From Thermocatellispora tengchongensis (GTDB taxonomy: Bacteria > Actinomycetota > Actinomycetes > Streptosporangiales > Streptosporangiaceae): a DNA stretch of 64,000 bases. The position numbers and the translations under genes are program-made. Where the stretch lies: the NCBI RefSeq assembly GCF_014202315.1, contig NZ_JACHGN010000015.1:186001-250000 (forward strand), given 5' to 3'. The notes beneath the pieces were generated by a model. The model saw only the letters and a list, made by a program, of their open reading frames with translations, ran no database searches and was not told the DNA's origin. Positions 1 to 7,710 of the stretch are shown one piece after another (position 1 is the stretch's first letter; each line of letters begins with the position of its first letter).

Positions 1-216
1 GGAGACAAGGACGTGTCGCTGACCGGCGGCGACCTGCTGGGCCAGGCCCTGGCCGCCGGTCTGGTGGACGAACTCCAGGTCGACCTGGTCCCGGTGGTGT
101 TCGGCAAGGGCATACGGTTCTTCGGCGCGTACGACGGTCCACCCGCACTCCTCGGCAACCCGGAGATCGTCCAGGGCGACCGGGTCACCCATCTGCGATA
201 CGACGTCCTTCGATAG
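1..216 (+). CDS. Dihydrofolate reductase family protein (RibD C-terminal type), 3' end
   Basis: The reading frame is open from base 1 and ends with TAG at 214-216, so only the last ~71 residues are present and the true start lies outside the window. What remains reads GDKDVSLTGGDLLGQAL, then a hydrophobic strand VDELQVDLVPVVFGKG followed by RFFG. That pattern (GG..L...L...GLVDEL.....PV..G.G..LF) is the C-terminal half of the RibD_C/DHFR-like fold, found in many small actinobacterial NADPH-dependent reductases. The substrate cannot be told. The gene converges on the methyltransferase gene that ends 11 bases further on. Confidence 0.85.
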   Translation, partial: GDKDVSLTGGDLLGQALAAGLVDELQVDLVPVVFGKGIRFFGAYDGPPALLGNPEIVQGDRVTHLRYDVLR

Positions 217-227
217 CCCGGTGAACC

Positions 228-1049
228 TCAGAATCCGAAGCGGAACATCCGATAGAAGTTCCTGGTCACGGAGATCGTGTTCATGAGCCGGTACGCGGTG
301 CGGTAAACGCGCGCGGGAATCCTCGCGTACAGCGAGACGAAGGGGACGTCCTCGATATACGTGAAGCGTGGGTTCCACCTTTCGACGTCCCGTGGGTCCC
401 GTATCGCGGTCCAGTAGGGCGTGTATCCCCTGCGTGCCAGGCTCTTCGACATCCGCTGTGTCATGCGAATGACCCATGGGGCGAATCCATCGAATATCAG
501 TTCGCCTGTGCCGAAACGTTCGGTGAGCTGTTGGAAGAGGCGCTTGTTGTCGTTCTCTGTGAGGTGCATCACCAGCCCTTCGGCGATGATCAGCACCGGG
601 CGATCCGCGGGGATCTCATCGAGCCACCCCGGGTCGGTGACCGAGGCGCCGATGGTGCGATACCCGTCCGGCTCTGGATAGATCTTGCGGCGCAGGTCGA
701 TGACGTCGGGCAGGTCGATGTCGAACCAGCGGACACGGGGCGGCAGGTCGAGCCGGAGTGCCCGGCTGTCCAGCCCGCAGCCGAGGTGCAGCACGACGGC
801 GTCCGGATGCCTGCGAAGGAAATCGGCGGCCCACTCGTCGAGTTGCCTGGAGCGCAGCGCCAGCGTGAACCGGTTGCCCGCACCGCCACGCACCATCAGT
901 TTGCCGAAGTCGTAGTCGATGCGCTTCACGGCCTCGGCCGCGAAGTGGTCCCCGAGAATCGAGTCTTTCGAGCGGCTCTCCCACGCCCGGAGATACAGGG
1001 TGATGAGCGTCGTCTGCTCCACCCCGGTGAAGTCGGCCTTCTCTTTCAT
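228..1049 (-). CDS. Class I SAM-dependent methyltransferase, LCMT/PPM1-like
   Basis: The protein has 273 residues when started at the ATG at 1049, which is preceded by a strong AAGGAGG six bases upstream; an in-frame ATG at 1085 lacks this site. The SAM-binding loop is LHLGCGLDSRALRL, followed by an acidic second strand (VRWFDIDLPDV) and a later LIIAEGLVMHL segment. This order is typical of the leucine carboxyl methyltransferase-like family, which in actinomycetes includes many O-methyltransferases of secondary metabolism. No biosynthetic partner lies beside it, so the acceptor is unknown. A basic C-terminal tail rich in Arg and Tyr follows the core fold. The gene is probably monocistronic. 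Confidence 0.85.
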   Translation of the reverse strand: MKEKADFTGVEQTTLITLYLRAWESRSKDSILGDHFAAEAVKRIDYDFGKLMVRGGAGNRFTLALRSRQLDEWAADFLRRHPDAVVLHLGCGLDSRALRLDLPPRVRWFDIDLPDVIDLRRKIYPEPDGYRTIGASVTDPGWLDEIPADRPVLIIAEGLVMHLTENDNKRLFQQLTERFGTGELIFDGFAPWVIRMTQRMSKSLARRGYTPYWTAIRDPRDVERWNPRFTYIEDVPFVSLYARIPARVYRTAYRLMNTISVTRNFYRMFRFGF

Positions 1050-1206
1050 CGGCCCCTCCTTTTCATCGCGCGATGGCTCTCCCACGCTCGATGGATTCGT
1101 CGCGGACCTCGGTGGCGGAGAACTCCCGATTGCCGGCAGGACACCACTGGGGCCGAAAACCTCGCAGGCCCGCGCGATGTCCGGCGGCGCCCCGGGCGAC
1201 GCGACG

Positions 1207-1791
1207 CTAGACGGGGACCACGGGCACGGCCCACGCGTCGCGCTTCCACAGGGTCAGATCGAACGTGACCGACAGGCTCCGGAGGTTCACGGCGGTCACC
1301 CGGACGAGCGCGATGGCCCGTTCGTCGTCGTGCCGGGGGAACCGGTACAGGCACAGCGCGTCGCCCGGGTGCAGGTCCGTCAGGTGCACGGGCTCGTACG
1401 ACCTCTCGCCCGTGACAGCCGCCTCGCACCCCTTGTACGTCGCGGCGCCGCGCGGCCGTTCGATCACCCCGCCGACCAGCACCCCGCGAATCACGCCCAG
1501 CGACGCGTTCGCCATCGACCCACTCTCGACCCGGACCGGGTCCTCGACCGGCGAGACCACATAGCCGTGGCCCTCGCGCACAGTGAGGCCCTTGTGCTCG
1601 CTCAGCACCCCGCCCACCTCGGTCTTGATGAGCGGTTCGGTGGCGATCAGGTAGATCCCGGCCGCCGCCAATCCGATCGGGACGACGAGGAAGACCAGGC
1701 ACCCGCACGAGCCCTCGCCTTCGACGGCGATGAAGCAGAACAGGCCGAGGGCCGCGGTGATCAGGATGATGCCGAAAACCAGTGTCCCCAC
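1207..1791 (-). CDS. Membrane protein of unknown function
   Basis: This is a 194-residue protein with two predicted membrane helices in its first ~55 residues (around FGIILITAALGLFCFIAV and CLVFLVVPIGLAAAGIYLIA), separated by a short Gly/Cys-rich turn. The remaining ~140 residues look like a soluble beta-rich domain with no motif I recognise. It contains the segments VGGVLSEHKGLTVREGHGYVV and LHPGDALCLYRFPRHD. Codon use is normal for the window and no overlapping frame on the other strand makes better sense, so I take it as a real gene. It may be read with the downstream methyltransferase, although 157 bases separate them. No function is assigned. Confidence 0.6.
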   Translation of the reverse strand: MGTLVFGIILITAALGLFCFIAVEGEGSCGCLVFLVVPIGLAAAGIYLIATEPLIKTEVGGVLSEHKGLTVREGHGYVVSPVEDPVRVESGSMANASLGVIRGVLVGGVIERPRGAATYKGCEAAVTGERSYEPVHLTDLHPGDALCLYRFPRHDDERAIALVRVTAVNLRSLSVTFDLTLWKRDAWAVPVVPV

Positions 1792-2078
1792 CGCCCCTTC
1801 GTGGATCTACCCACGTTCTACCCTTCCACGGCCGGCGGTCAGGTGGTGCCCCGGCCGGAAAGCCGGGCGGGTCGATCCGGCGTTCGAGCGTACGCGTGAC
1901 GGCGGGCGGGAGACGGAGCAGGCGCGACATCACCCGGGACGGCAAGCCCATGCAGTTCTCCTGAGGGACGAGACTGGCCTGCACGCAAGCCTGCGTTGCG
2001 TTCTCTTAAACGTCAACGAATTGACGTGTATCGTTGCAACGACCATGGCGGTGAACGCAATCGCGGAAAGGCGAGCCG
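1792..2078. promoter_or_regulatory. Upstream region of the HTH/MarR gene with two adjacent palindromes
   Basis: No gene is seen in the first ~200 bases. Just before the regulator gene are ACGTCAA-CGAA-TTGACGT (2010-2027, perfect 7-bp arms) and TCGTTGCAACGA (2031-2042, a perfect 12-bp palindrome), four bases apart. Paired palindromes 40-70 bases before a MarR-type gene are the usual place for an autoregulatory operator. A convincing -10 hexamer could not be placed. TTGACG at 2021 could be a -35 box inside the first palindrome. Confidence 0.5.
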
Positions 2079-2801
2079 ATGCCCGGAGGAAGACTGACGT
2101 ACGAGGATCGCCAGGCCATCGCCTCCGGTCTCGCCGACGGTCTCGACTACGCCGAGATCGCCCGGCGCCTGGCCCGGCCGACCTCCACCGTCACCCGCGA
2201 GGTGGCCCGCAACGGCGGTCCTGCCGGCTACCGCGCCGAGCAGGCGGAGCAGGCGGCCACACGGCGCGCGCGCCGACGCCGACCGGCCTCGCCCGAGCCC
2301 GAGCCGACCGCCGAATCCGCCCACGGACGTGACGGCCAGGCCCTGCGCCGATTCCAGGACGGATTCGCCGAGGTCATGGTCGAAACGGGAATGCCGCCGA
2401 TGGCGGCCCGCGTGCTCGTCTGCCTGCTCACCAGCGACACCGGCAGCCACACCGCCGCCGAACTCGCTCACCGCCTGCGGGTCAGCCCGGCCTCGATCTC
2501 AAAGGCGGTCGGCCAGTTGGAGCCGATGGGAATCCTCACGCGCGAGCGCGAGGGCCCGAGGCGACGCGAACGCTACATCATCCATGACGACGTGTGGTAC
2601 CACACGTGGACGGCGAGCATCCGATCCATGGCGAGGTGGGCCGGCATCGCCCGGCAGGGCGTCGGAGTTCTCGGCTCCGCCACTCCCGCGGGCACCCGGC
2701 TGGACCGCGCGAGCCGTTTCTTCCAGCTCCTCTGCCAGGACATGGCCGAGGCCGCCGAACGGCGCCGGCTGGACGTGACGGTGATGGAAAGGCCGGAGTG
2801 A
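2079..2801 (+). CDS. Transcriptional regulator: IS30-type HTH fused to a GbsR/MarR-type winged helix
   Basis: The protein has 240 residues and its ATG is preceded by AAAGG at eight bases. Residues ~5-60 (RLTYEDRQAIASGL, then YAEIARRLARPTSTVTREV) match the HTH_38 domain found at the N terminus of IS30-family transposases, including its Arg-rich tail. Residues ~90-240 form a MarR-like winged helix of the GbsR group. This covers AARVLVCLL, AAELAHRLRVSPASISKAV for the recognition helices, the wing RERYIIHDD, and a long dimerisation helix at the end. No transposase catalytic domain is present, so I read it as a regulator that has recruited a transposon DNA-binding domain. It stands alone. The palindromes upstream suggest autoregulation. 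Targets are unknown. Confidence 0.8.
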   Translation: MPGGRLTYEDRQAIASGLADGLDYAEIARRLARPTSTVTREVARNGGPAGYRAEQAEQAATRRARRRRPASPEPEPTAESAHGRDGQALRRFQDGFAEVMVETGMPPMAARVLVCLLTSDTGSHTAAELAHRLRVSPASISKAVGQLEPMGILTREREGPRRRERYIIHDDVWYHTWTASIRSMARWAGIARQGVGVLGSATPAGTRLDRASRFFQLLCQDMAEAAERRRLDVTVMERPE

Positions 2802-2927
2802 GAACGGCTCCACCTGGAGATTCGCCATCGAGGCGAGGCGGCCGGCAGCGGGCTGAGGTGGTCGGTGGCCCAGTCGGGGGCAGGCGCACAGCTCGTGCCC
2901 CGAGGCGGTGAACGTAGCCTGGCAATT

Positions 2928-2960
2928 GCCGGCCCGCCTCCGTGCCGAAGGCGGGCCGGC
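2928..2960. terminator. Strong hairpin after the HTH/MarR gene
   Basis: GCCGGCCCGCCT and AGGCGGGCCGGC form a perfect 12-bp stem around a 9-base loop, 127 bases after the regulator gene. There is no U-tract, as is common for actinomycete terminators. Confidence 0.6.
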
Positions 2961-3070
2961 AGCACTATTCGACCAATCCCCCAGAATGACAGGCTCCCCC
3001 GCTCCCCGGGCCGGAGTGGGAGGAGCTGTGGAGCGGATCGCTGTTCCTGGCATCCGGACGGATTTGCGCC

Positions 3071-3262
3071 GTGAGCAGCGACGAAGGCGAGCATGACTAC
3101 TCTCAGGCGTTCGACCTGGAGCGGGAAATGACGCCGTGGCAGACCCGGCTGTACACGAAGTTCCTGGAGAACGACCGGGAACCGGGCTTTCCGCGTCGCA
3201 TCTACCAGATCACGCTGTTCACGCTCCAGTTCTGGCTGCCGGACGAGGAGTCCGCAGTCTGA
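3071..3262 (+). CDS. Small hypothetical protein, possibly 5'-truncated
   Basis: A 63-residue frame starts at GTG 3071 and ends at TGA 3260-3262. Its composition is protein-like (charged N terminus, LEREMTPWQTRLYTKFLEN, then a hydrophobic YQITLFTLQFWL segment). The frame is open 27 codons further upstream, reading EWEELWSGSLFLASG, to a stop at 2987. No ATG or clear ribosome binding site lies there, so the original gene may have lost its start. A terminator-like hairpin follows at 3331. I do not recognise a family. Confidence 0.4.
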   Translation: MSSDEGEHDYSQAFDLEREMTPWQTRLYTKFLENDREPGFPRRIYQITLFTLQFWLPDEESAV

Positions 3263-3330
3263 AGGCGGCCATACCGCCGATCGAACGGCCATGTTGCCAC
3301 CCCCGACCGAATCGTCGGGGCGCGCAACGA

Positions 3331-3360
3331 GCCCCGGTCCCTGTTCGGAGGGGCCGGGGC
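3331..3360. terminator. Hairpin downstream of the small ORF
   Basis: GCCCCGGTCCC and GGGGCCGGGGC pair over 11 positions (one G-T wobble) around an 8-base loop. It lies 68 bases after the stop of the small gene at 3071-3262. Confidence 0.5.
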
Positions 3361-3371
3361 GTACGCCGGCA

Positions 3372-3610
3372 TCAGGCCGTCAGCTCCCACCTGAACGTCG
3401 GCCGATCGCCGGTCACCCGGGTCAGACGCGGCCGAGCACCCGCGGGGCGCAGCGGGCCTTGAAGGCTTGGTGGCGGCGCTCGACGGCTTCCTGGCCTTTG
3501 TAGTGGCGCAGCACCTGTCCGGCGTCGGCGGTCTCGGGCGGCAGATTGGCCGGCAGGGTGTACGAGCCTCGGTGGCAGCTTCGGCGTCCGCTGCCGCCCG
3601 GTGTTCCCAC
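3372..3610 (-). pseudogene. Transposase C-terminal remnant (IS4/IS1634-like), tentative
   Basis: The minus strand between 3610 and 3422 can be read as ..TADAGQVLRHYKGQEAVERRHQAFK.., close to the YKGQ.AVERR...FK block near the end of IS1634-type DDE transposases. The conserved part is only about 25 residues. It is not preceded by the rest of a transposase and shifts frame before LTRVTGDRPTFRWEL near 3372-3420. No terminal inverted repeats or target duplication were found, so this is at best an old fragment. The surrounding 3263-4011 tract holds no intact gene. Confidence 0.35.
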
Positions 3611-3653
3611 CGTCCGGCGATGAGCAAGTCACGGATGTGTTACGAGCTGTTGA

Positions 3654-3797
3654 CGGTACTACGAACTCCGCGCCCGGCACAGCGGCAAACTGCTCACCGT
3701 CTCCGGCGGCTCGACCGCCGACGGTGCGCAGGTCATCCAGTGGCCGGACCAGAACCTGCCCGAACAGCAGTGGTCGCTGGTCCAGGTGTCCGGCTGA
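3654..3797 (+). pseudogene. Ricin-type beta-trefoil lectin C-terminal remnant
   Basis: Directly after an in-frame stop at 3651-3653 the plus strand reads RYYELRARHSGKLLTV, then SGGSTADGAQVIQWP, then DQNLPEQQWSLVQVSG and a stop at 3795-3797. The pattern (Y.L...HSGK.L.V.GGST.DGA.V.QW......QQW.L) is the last repeat of an actinobacterial RICIN domain, normally found at the end of secreted glycosidases or proteases. Nothing of the rest of the gene remains, so this is a deletion remnant. It sits between a transposase-like fragment and a tetR gene. Confidence 0.6.
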
Positions 3798-4011
3798 TCG
3801 CGCGTATGTCGGCTCGCCGGTCACCGTCGAGGGGCGGCCCACCCGCACCGACGCCAAGGCGCTCGGGCTCAAGCCGCTCGCGGTGACCCGCCGCCTGCTC
3901 GACGGGACGAAAGAGCCGATCGCCGGCGTCGGCACGGTCCTGGAGCTGACCGGCGTGCTGAGGGTGGGTGGCAAGCCGCCCTCGCCAGGGGTCACGCTCG
4001 CCGGGGCCATG
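3798..4011 (+). other. Unassigned coding-like fragment
   Basis: From about 3806 to 3975 the plus strand reads YVGSPVTVEGRPTRTDA, then KALGLKPLAVTRRLLDG, then EPIAGVGTVLELTGVLR with no stop and normal codon bias. It has no start codon or ribosome site of its own and runs into the 3' end of the convergent tetR gene. I do not recognise the family. It is most likely debris like the two remnants before it. Confidence 0.25.
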
Positions 4012-4599
4012 TCATCGACCGGCGCGAAGCCCGGTGAGATGAATGCGGACGAAGCGACGCCATGGAGCGTCGTCTTCGTCCGGCGCGGCTGCGACCACCC
4101 CTCCTATCGCGATGATGAGCGCCTTGATGTCCTCGCCGGTCACGTCCGGTGCGAGATAGCCGGCGTCGACCGCGTTCTGCGTGAGCTGCCGGACGCGGTC
4201 CATCGTCTCGCTCACCTCGTCGCCGGAGACCCGGTCGGCCAGCGCGGCGGCATAGCGGCGCTTCTCGGCGTTGAAGGCTCCCACGAAATCGAGGAACCAC
4301 TCCAGACCGGCTCCGGGATCGGGGTCTGCGAGCGCGGCCTCGGCGGCCCGGTCGATCTCCTCGACGAAAAGTCGCGCTATGGCGTCGAGGAGGGCGTCCT
4401 TGCCCGAGAAGCGCCGGTAGATCGTGCCGACGCCAAGACCGGCACGAGACGCGATGGACTCCATGCTCGCCTGCGGTCCCTGTTCGGCGAAGACCGCGCG
4501 CGCCGCGTTGATGACGATCGCGTCGTTACGCAGCGCGTCCCGGCGCGGCGCGCGGGACGTGTTCGAGGAGTTCGTTCGAGGGGTCATCGGCGTCAGCAT
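4012..4599 (-). CDS. TetR/AcrR family repressor
   Basis: The protein has 195 residues from the ATG at 4599; a second ATG at 4587 is equally possible because neither has a clear ribosome site. The N-terminal HTH is typical: AARAVFAEQGPQASMESIASRAGLGVGTIYRRFSGKDALLDA in order, with the GVGTIYRRF recognition helix. The C-terminal half (EWFLDFVGAF.., DIKALIIAIGGVVAA) is a generic TetR ligand pocket. The gene is divergent from the alcohol dehydrogenase gene. Two related inverted repeats lie between them, so it very likely represses itself and the dehydrogenase. The inducer is unknown but is probably the alcohol, the aldehyde or a toxic electrophile. Confidence 0.92.
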   Translation of the reverse strand: MLTPMTPRTNSSNTSRAPRRDALRNDAIVINAARAVFAEQGPQASMESIASRAGLGVGTIYRRFSGKDALLDAIARLFVEEIDRAAEAALADPDPGAGLEWFLDFVGAFNAEKRRYAAALADRVSGDEVSETMDRVRQLTQNAVDAGYLAPDVTGEDIKALIIAIGGVVAAAPDEDDAPWRRFVRIHLTGLRAGR

Positions 4600-4606
4600 A
4601 CCAAAA

Positions 4607-4650
4607 CGGAACCATCATTCCGCATCATGCTAAAGTGAATGAAGATTCCG
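4607..4650. promoter_or_regulatory. Paired TetR operator between tetR and the alcohol dehydrogenase gene
   Basis: CGGAACCATCATTCCG (4607-4622) is an inverted repeat with 5-bp arms. GTGAATGAAGATTCCG (4635-4650), read on the other strand as CGGAATCTTCATTCAC, is a near copy in opposite orientation, 28 bases centre to centre. Two copies of CGGAAYCWTCATTC in the 71-base gap between divergent genes fit two TetR dimers covering both promoters. Confidence 0.65.
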
Positions 4651-4670
4651 CTTTGAACAGAAGGACCGTC

Positions 4671-5714
4671 ATGAGGACCACGACCGGTTGGCAGAGCCTC
4701 GACCCGACCACCAACGCACTGACCCGCGTCACCATCGAGCGGCGTGACCTGCGTCCCGACGACATCGCCGTGCGGATCGACTACTGCGGCGTCTGCCACA
4801 GCGACCTGCACCGCATCCACGGAATGCTCGGCGAGAAGAACCTCGTCCCCGGACACGAAGCGACCGGCGTCGTCGTCGCCACCGGCGAGGCAGTCACCGG
4901 CTTCGCCGTGGGCGAGCGCGTCGCGATCGGCACGATCATCGACTCGTGCGGTGAGTGCGCCATGTGCCTGGCCGGGCAGGAGAACTACTGCTACGACCGC
5001 CCGACCACCACCTACGGCGGCACCGACCGCATCGACGGCACCCCGACGCAGGGCGCCTACAGCCGCGAGTACGTCCTGCGCGAGAAGTTCGCCTTCCACC
5101 TGCCCGACGGGCTTGACCCGGCCGCCGCCGCGCCTCTCCTGTGCGCCGGAGTCAGCGTCTGGGAGCCCATGCGGTCCGCCGGCGTCGGGCCGGGAAGCCG
5201 CGTCGCCATCGCCGGTCTCGGAGGGCTCGGCCACATCGCGGTGAAGCTCGCCGCCGCGCTCGGAGCCGAGGTCACCGTCCTCAGCCGCAGCACGGCCAAG
5301 GAGACGGACGCCCGTAGCCTCGGGGCACGATCACTGCTCGTGACCACCGACGACGCCCAGGTCGCCGCCGCACGGGGTCGCTTCGACCTCATCCTCGACA
5401 CCATCTCGGCAGACCACGAGCTCACACCGCTGATCAGCATGCTGGGCCTGGATGGGACCCTGTGCGTTCTCGGGAACCCCCTGCTGGCCGGCCCGAAACT
5501 CTGGGAGCTCGGAGCGGGCCGCAAGAAGCTCACCTCCTCCGGCACCGGCGGGCTGCGGCAGACCGTCGAAATGCTTGAGTTCTGCGCCGAGCACGGCATC
5601 ACCGCCGACGTTGAGACGCTTCCCTCAAGCGAGGTCGAAACCGCCTTGAACCGCCTCGCCGCCGGCGACGTCCGCTACCGGTTCGTACTGGACCTGTCCG
5701 ACCTGGACAAGTAG
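4671..5714 (+). CDS. NAD(P)-dependent zinc alcohol dehydrogenase
   Basis: The protein has 347 residues from the ATG at 4671, which follows AGAAGGA at seven bases; an upstream ATG at 4635 lies inside the operator and is unlikely. It is a medium-chain dehydrogenase/reductase. The catalytic zinc ligands are in YCGVCHSDL (~residue 38) and GHEATG (~62). Four structural-zinc cysteines are in CGECAMCLAGQENYC (~93-107), and the Rossmann loop GLGGLGHIAVKLAA is near 182. The closest groups are the cinnamyl/benzyl-type and YahK-like enzymes that interconvert aldehydes and primary alcohols. The divergent TetR suggests the substrate is a stress compound such as a reactive aldehyde. It is cytoplasmic. Confidence 0.9.
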   Translation: MRTTTGWQSLDPTTNALTRVTIERRDLRPDDIAVRIDYCGVCHSDLHRIHGMLGEKNLVPGHEATGVVVATGEAVTGFAVGERVAIGTIIDSCGECAMCLAGQENYCYDRPTTTYGGTDRIDGTPTQGAYSREYVLREKFAFHLPDGLDPAAAAPLLCAGVSVWEPMRSAGVGPGSRVAIAGLGGLGHIAVKLAAALGAEVTVLSRSTAKETDARSLGARSLLVTTDDAQVAAARGRFDLILDTISADHELTPLISMLGLDGTLCVLGNPLLAGPKLWELGAGRKKLTSSGTGGLRQTVEMLEFCAEHGITADVETLPSSEVETALNRLAAGDVRYRFVLDLSDLDK

Positions 5715-6035
5715 GCGACCGTCGCAGGGCCAGGGCCACAGGCGCGGAGCACCGCCCCGGCCCCGCTTCCAGTTCCCCGAATTTCCGCAGAGGTGCACGC
5801 GTCCCCGATCTCGTAGCCGGGAGTGGGGGTATCGCGGGACTCCGCCGGCCGTGCCGGCAGTGGCGCCGGTGACATGACGGGAGCCGGCGGAAGCCGGACG
5901 AGGGCGGCGCTTGCAAACGGATAGGCTATCCACTAATCTTCAAGTGGATAGCCTATCCGTTTCTGGCCGGGCTCTCACCCACCCCGTCTCGTGTTCGCCG
6001 TCCACTGAACGGCGACGGCCGAAAGGAAAACCCCA
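5715..6035. promoter_or_regulatory. Regulatory gap carrying a large double-palindrome operator
   Basis: The first ~200 bases hold no gene. AAACGGATAGGCTATCCACT (5915-5934) and its exact reverse complement (5943-5962) face each other across 8 bases. Each arm itself contains the palindrome GGATAG-N-CTATCC. A third, weaker copy (GGACACCCTATCC, 9214-9226) precedes the tetR gene at 9264. This points to two TetR dimers bound side by side at the promoter of the aldehyde dehydrogenase gene. Confidence 0.7.
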
Positions 6036-7562
6036 ATGACCGAGCACGTCACCACCCCTGCCTCTGCCATCGGGCGCGTCCCGCCCATCGCGGAGGCGGC
6101 TCGGCGCGACATCCCCGCGTTCGTCCGCCCCGGCGACCGGCTGATGACCATCGGCGGCCGGCGCGTCCCCGCGGTGTCGGGGCTGACGTTGGCGAACGTC
6201 GACCCGGCCACGGAGGAGCCGCTGGCGAGCATCCCTCGCGGGGGCGCCGAGGACATCGACCGCGCGGTGCGCGCCGCCCAGCAGGCTTTCACCGACGCGT
6301 CGTGGGCGGGCATCGATCCGGACGAGCGTGGCCGGATCCTGTTCCAGATAGCCGCCGTCATCGACGAGCACGCCGATGAGCTGGCGGCCATCGAATCCCA
6401 CAACATGGGCATGCCGCTCATGATGACCCGCCACATGATGGCCGGGGTCGCCCAGATCTACCGGCACTACGCCGGGTGGCCGACCAAGCTCTATGGCCAC
6501 ACCGTTCCGACGGTCGGCAACCGGCTGGGCTACACGCGCAAGGAGCCCCTCGGCGTCGTGGGCCTCATCTGGGGATGGAACGGGCCGATGCCGCAGCTTG
6601 CGCTGAAGCTGGCTCCGGCCCTGGCCGCGGGCAACACCACGGTGCTCAAGCCGCCGGAGTGGGCCTCCCTCACCACGCTGCGCCTCGCCGAGCTGCTGGA
6701 GTCCACCGATCTGCCCGCCGGTGTGGTGAACGTCGTGACCGGGACCGGCGCCGAGGCGGGCGAGGCGCTGATCAGGCACCCCGGCGTGGCCAAGATCGGC
6801 TTTACCGGTTCGACCGCGACCGGCAAACACGTTCACGAGGTCGCCAGCGCGGACCTCAAGCGCCTGACCCTCGAACTGGGCGGCAAGTCGCCCATCGTCA
6901 TCTGCGCCGACGCCGACCTCGACGCGGCCGCGCACGGGGCCGCGATCGGCTTCCTGGCCGGCAGCGGGCAGGCCTGCACCGCCGGGACGCGCCTGTTCGT
7001 TCAGGACAGCATCCGTGAGGAGTTCATCGACCGCCTGGTGAAGGTCATGGACACGTTCACCGTGGGAGACCCCTTCGACCCGGCGACCCGCATGGGACCG
7101 CTCGCCGCCCGTCAGCACTTCGAGCGGGTGACGTCCTACTTCGAGATCGCGGCCCAGGACGGGGCGACCATCCGCGCCGGCGGCAAGCGGTACGGGGACC
7201 GCGGGTTCTTCGTCGCGCCGACGCTGCTCACCGACGTCACCCCGGACATGCGCGTGGCGAAGGAGGAGATCTTCGGCCCGGTCGGCGCGCTGATGAGCTT
7301 CACCGACCTCGACGACGCGATCGTCAAGGCGAACCAGACCGAGTACGGCCTGGCCGCCTCCGTGTGGACCAAGGACCTCAGCACCGCGCACCGCCTGGCG
7401 GCCGAAATCGACGCCGGCACCGTATGGGTCAACACCCACCACGAGATGACCAGCGGCCCGATGCCCTTCCACGGGTTCAAGCAGTCCGGTATCGGCGGCG
7501 AGGGCGGATTCGAGGCGATGGACGCCTACACGCGTACCAAGGCGGTTCTCATCGCGCTGTGA
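6036..7562 (+). CDS. NAD(P)-dependent aldehyde dehydrogenase
   Basis: The protein has 508 residues, the normal length for the superfamily, and follows AAAGGAAAA before the ATG. The general base Glu is in LELGGKSPI (~residue 280) and the catalytic nucleophile in GSGQACTAGTR (Cys ~314). The cofactor region reads GLIWGWNGPMPQLALKLAPALAAGNTTVLKPPEW, with the usual PALAAGNT core. It would oxidise an aldehyde to its acid in the cytoplasm. Divergence at GWNGPMP, where most relatives have PWN.P, places it near phenylacetaldehyde/betaine-type subgroups, but the substrate is not certain. It lies in an apparent operon with an MFS exporter and is controlled by the double operator upstream. Confidence 0.9.
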   Translation: MTEHVTTPASAIGRVPPIAEAARRDIPAFVRPGDRLMTIGGRRVPAVSGLTLANVDPATEEPLASIPRGGAEDIDRAVRAAQQAFTDASWAGIDPDERGRILFQIAAVIDEHADELAAIESHNMGMPLMMTRHMMAGVAQIYRHYAGWPTKLYGHTVPTVGNRLGYTRKEPLGVVGLIWGWNGPMPQLALKLAPALAAGNTTVLKPPEWASLTTLRLAELLESTDLPAGVVNVVTGTGAEAGEALIRHPGVAKIGFTGSTATGKHVHEVASADLKRLTLELGGKSPIVICADADLDAAAHGAAIGFLAGSGQACTAGTRLFVQDSIREEFIDRLVKVMDTFTVGDPFDPATRMGPLAARQHFERVTSYFEIAAQDGATIRAGGKRYGDRGFFVAPTLLTDVTPDMRVAKEEIFGPVGALMSFTDLDDAIVKANQTEYGLAASVWTKDLSTAHRLAAEIDAGTVWVNTHHEMTSGPMPFHGFKQSGIGGEGGFEAMDAYTRTKAVLIAL

Positions 7563-7589
7563 AGCGACACCCGTGAAACCCGTACCGGC

Positions 7590-7617
7590 GTGCCCGTCGC
7601 CTCCAGGCGACGGGCAC
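7590..7617. terminator. Hairpin between aldehyde dehydrogenase and MFS genes
   Basis: GTGCCCGTCGCCT and AGGCGACGGGCAC form a perfect 13-bp stem with a minimal loop, 28 bases after the dehydrogenase stop. It could terminate or attenuate, making expression of the transporter lower than that of the dehydrogenase. Confidence 0.55.
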
Positions 7618-7710
7618 GGGCCCCACGGCGCACCTCACGCAGTCACCTCCGGCGGGCGAGCCATGCCCCCCACCGCCTGCCACGCCCGACTCACAAGGAC
7701 CGGAGAATTC

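Noticed and set aside
1782-1964. 60-residue plus-strand frame before the HTH/MarR gene
   Set aside because: No ribosome site, overlaps the start of the membrane-protein gene in antisense, and shows no recognisable sequence.
5915-5962. Large inverted repeat considered as insertion-sequence ends or a terminator
   Set aside because: Only 8 bases separate the arms, no transposase is adjacent, and each arm is itself a TetR-type palindrome, so an operator is the better reading.
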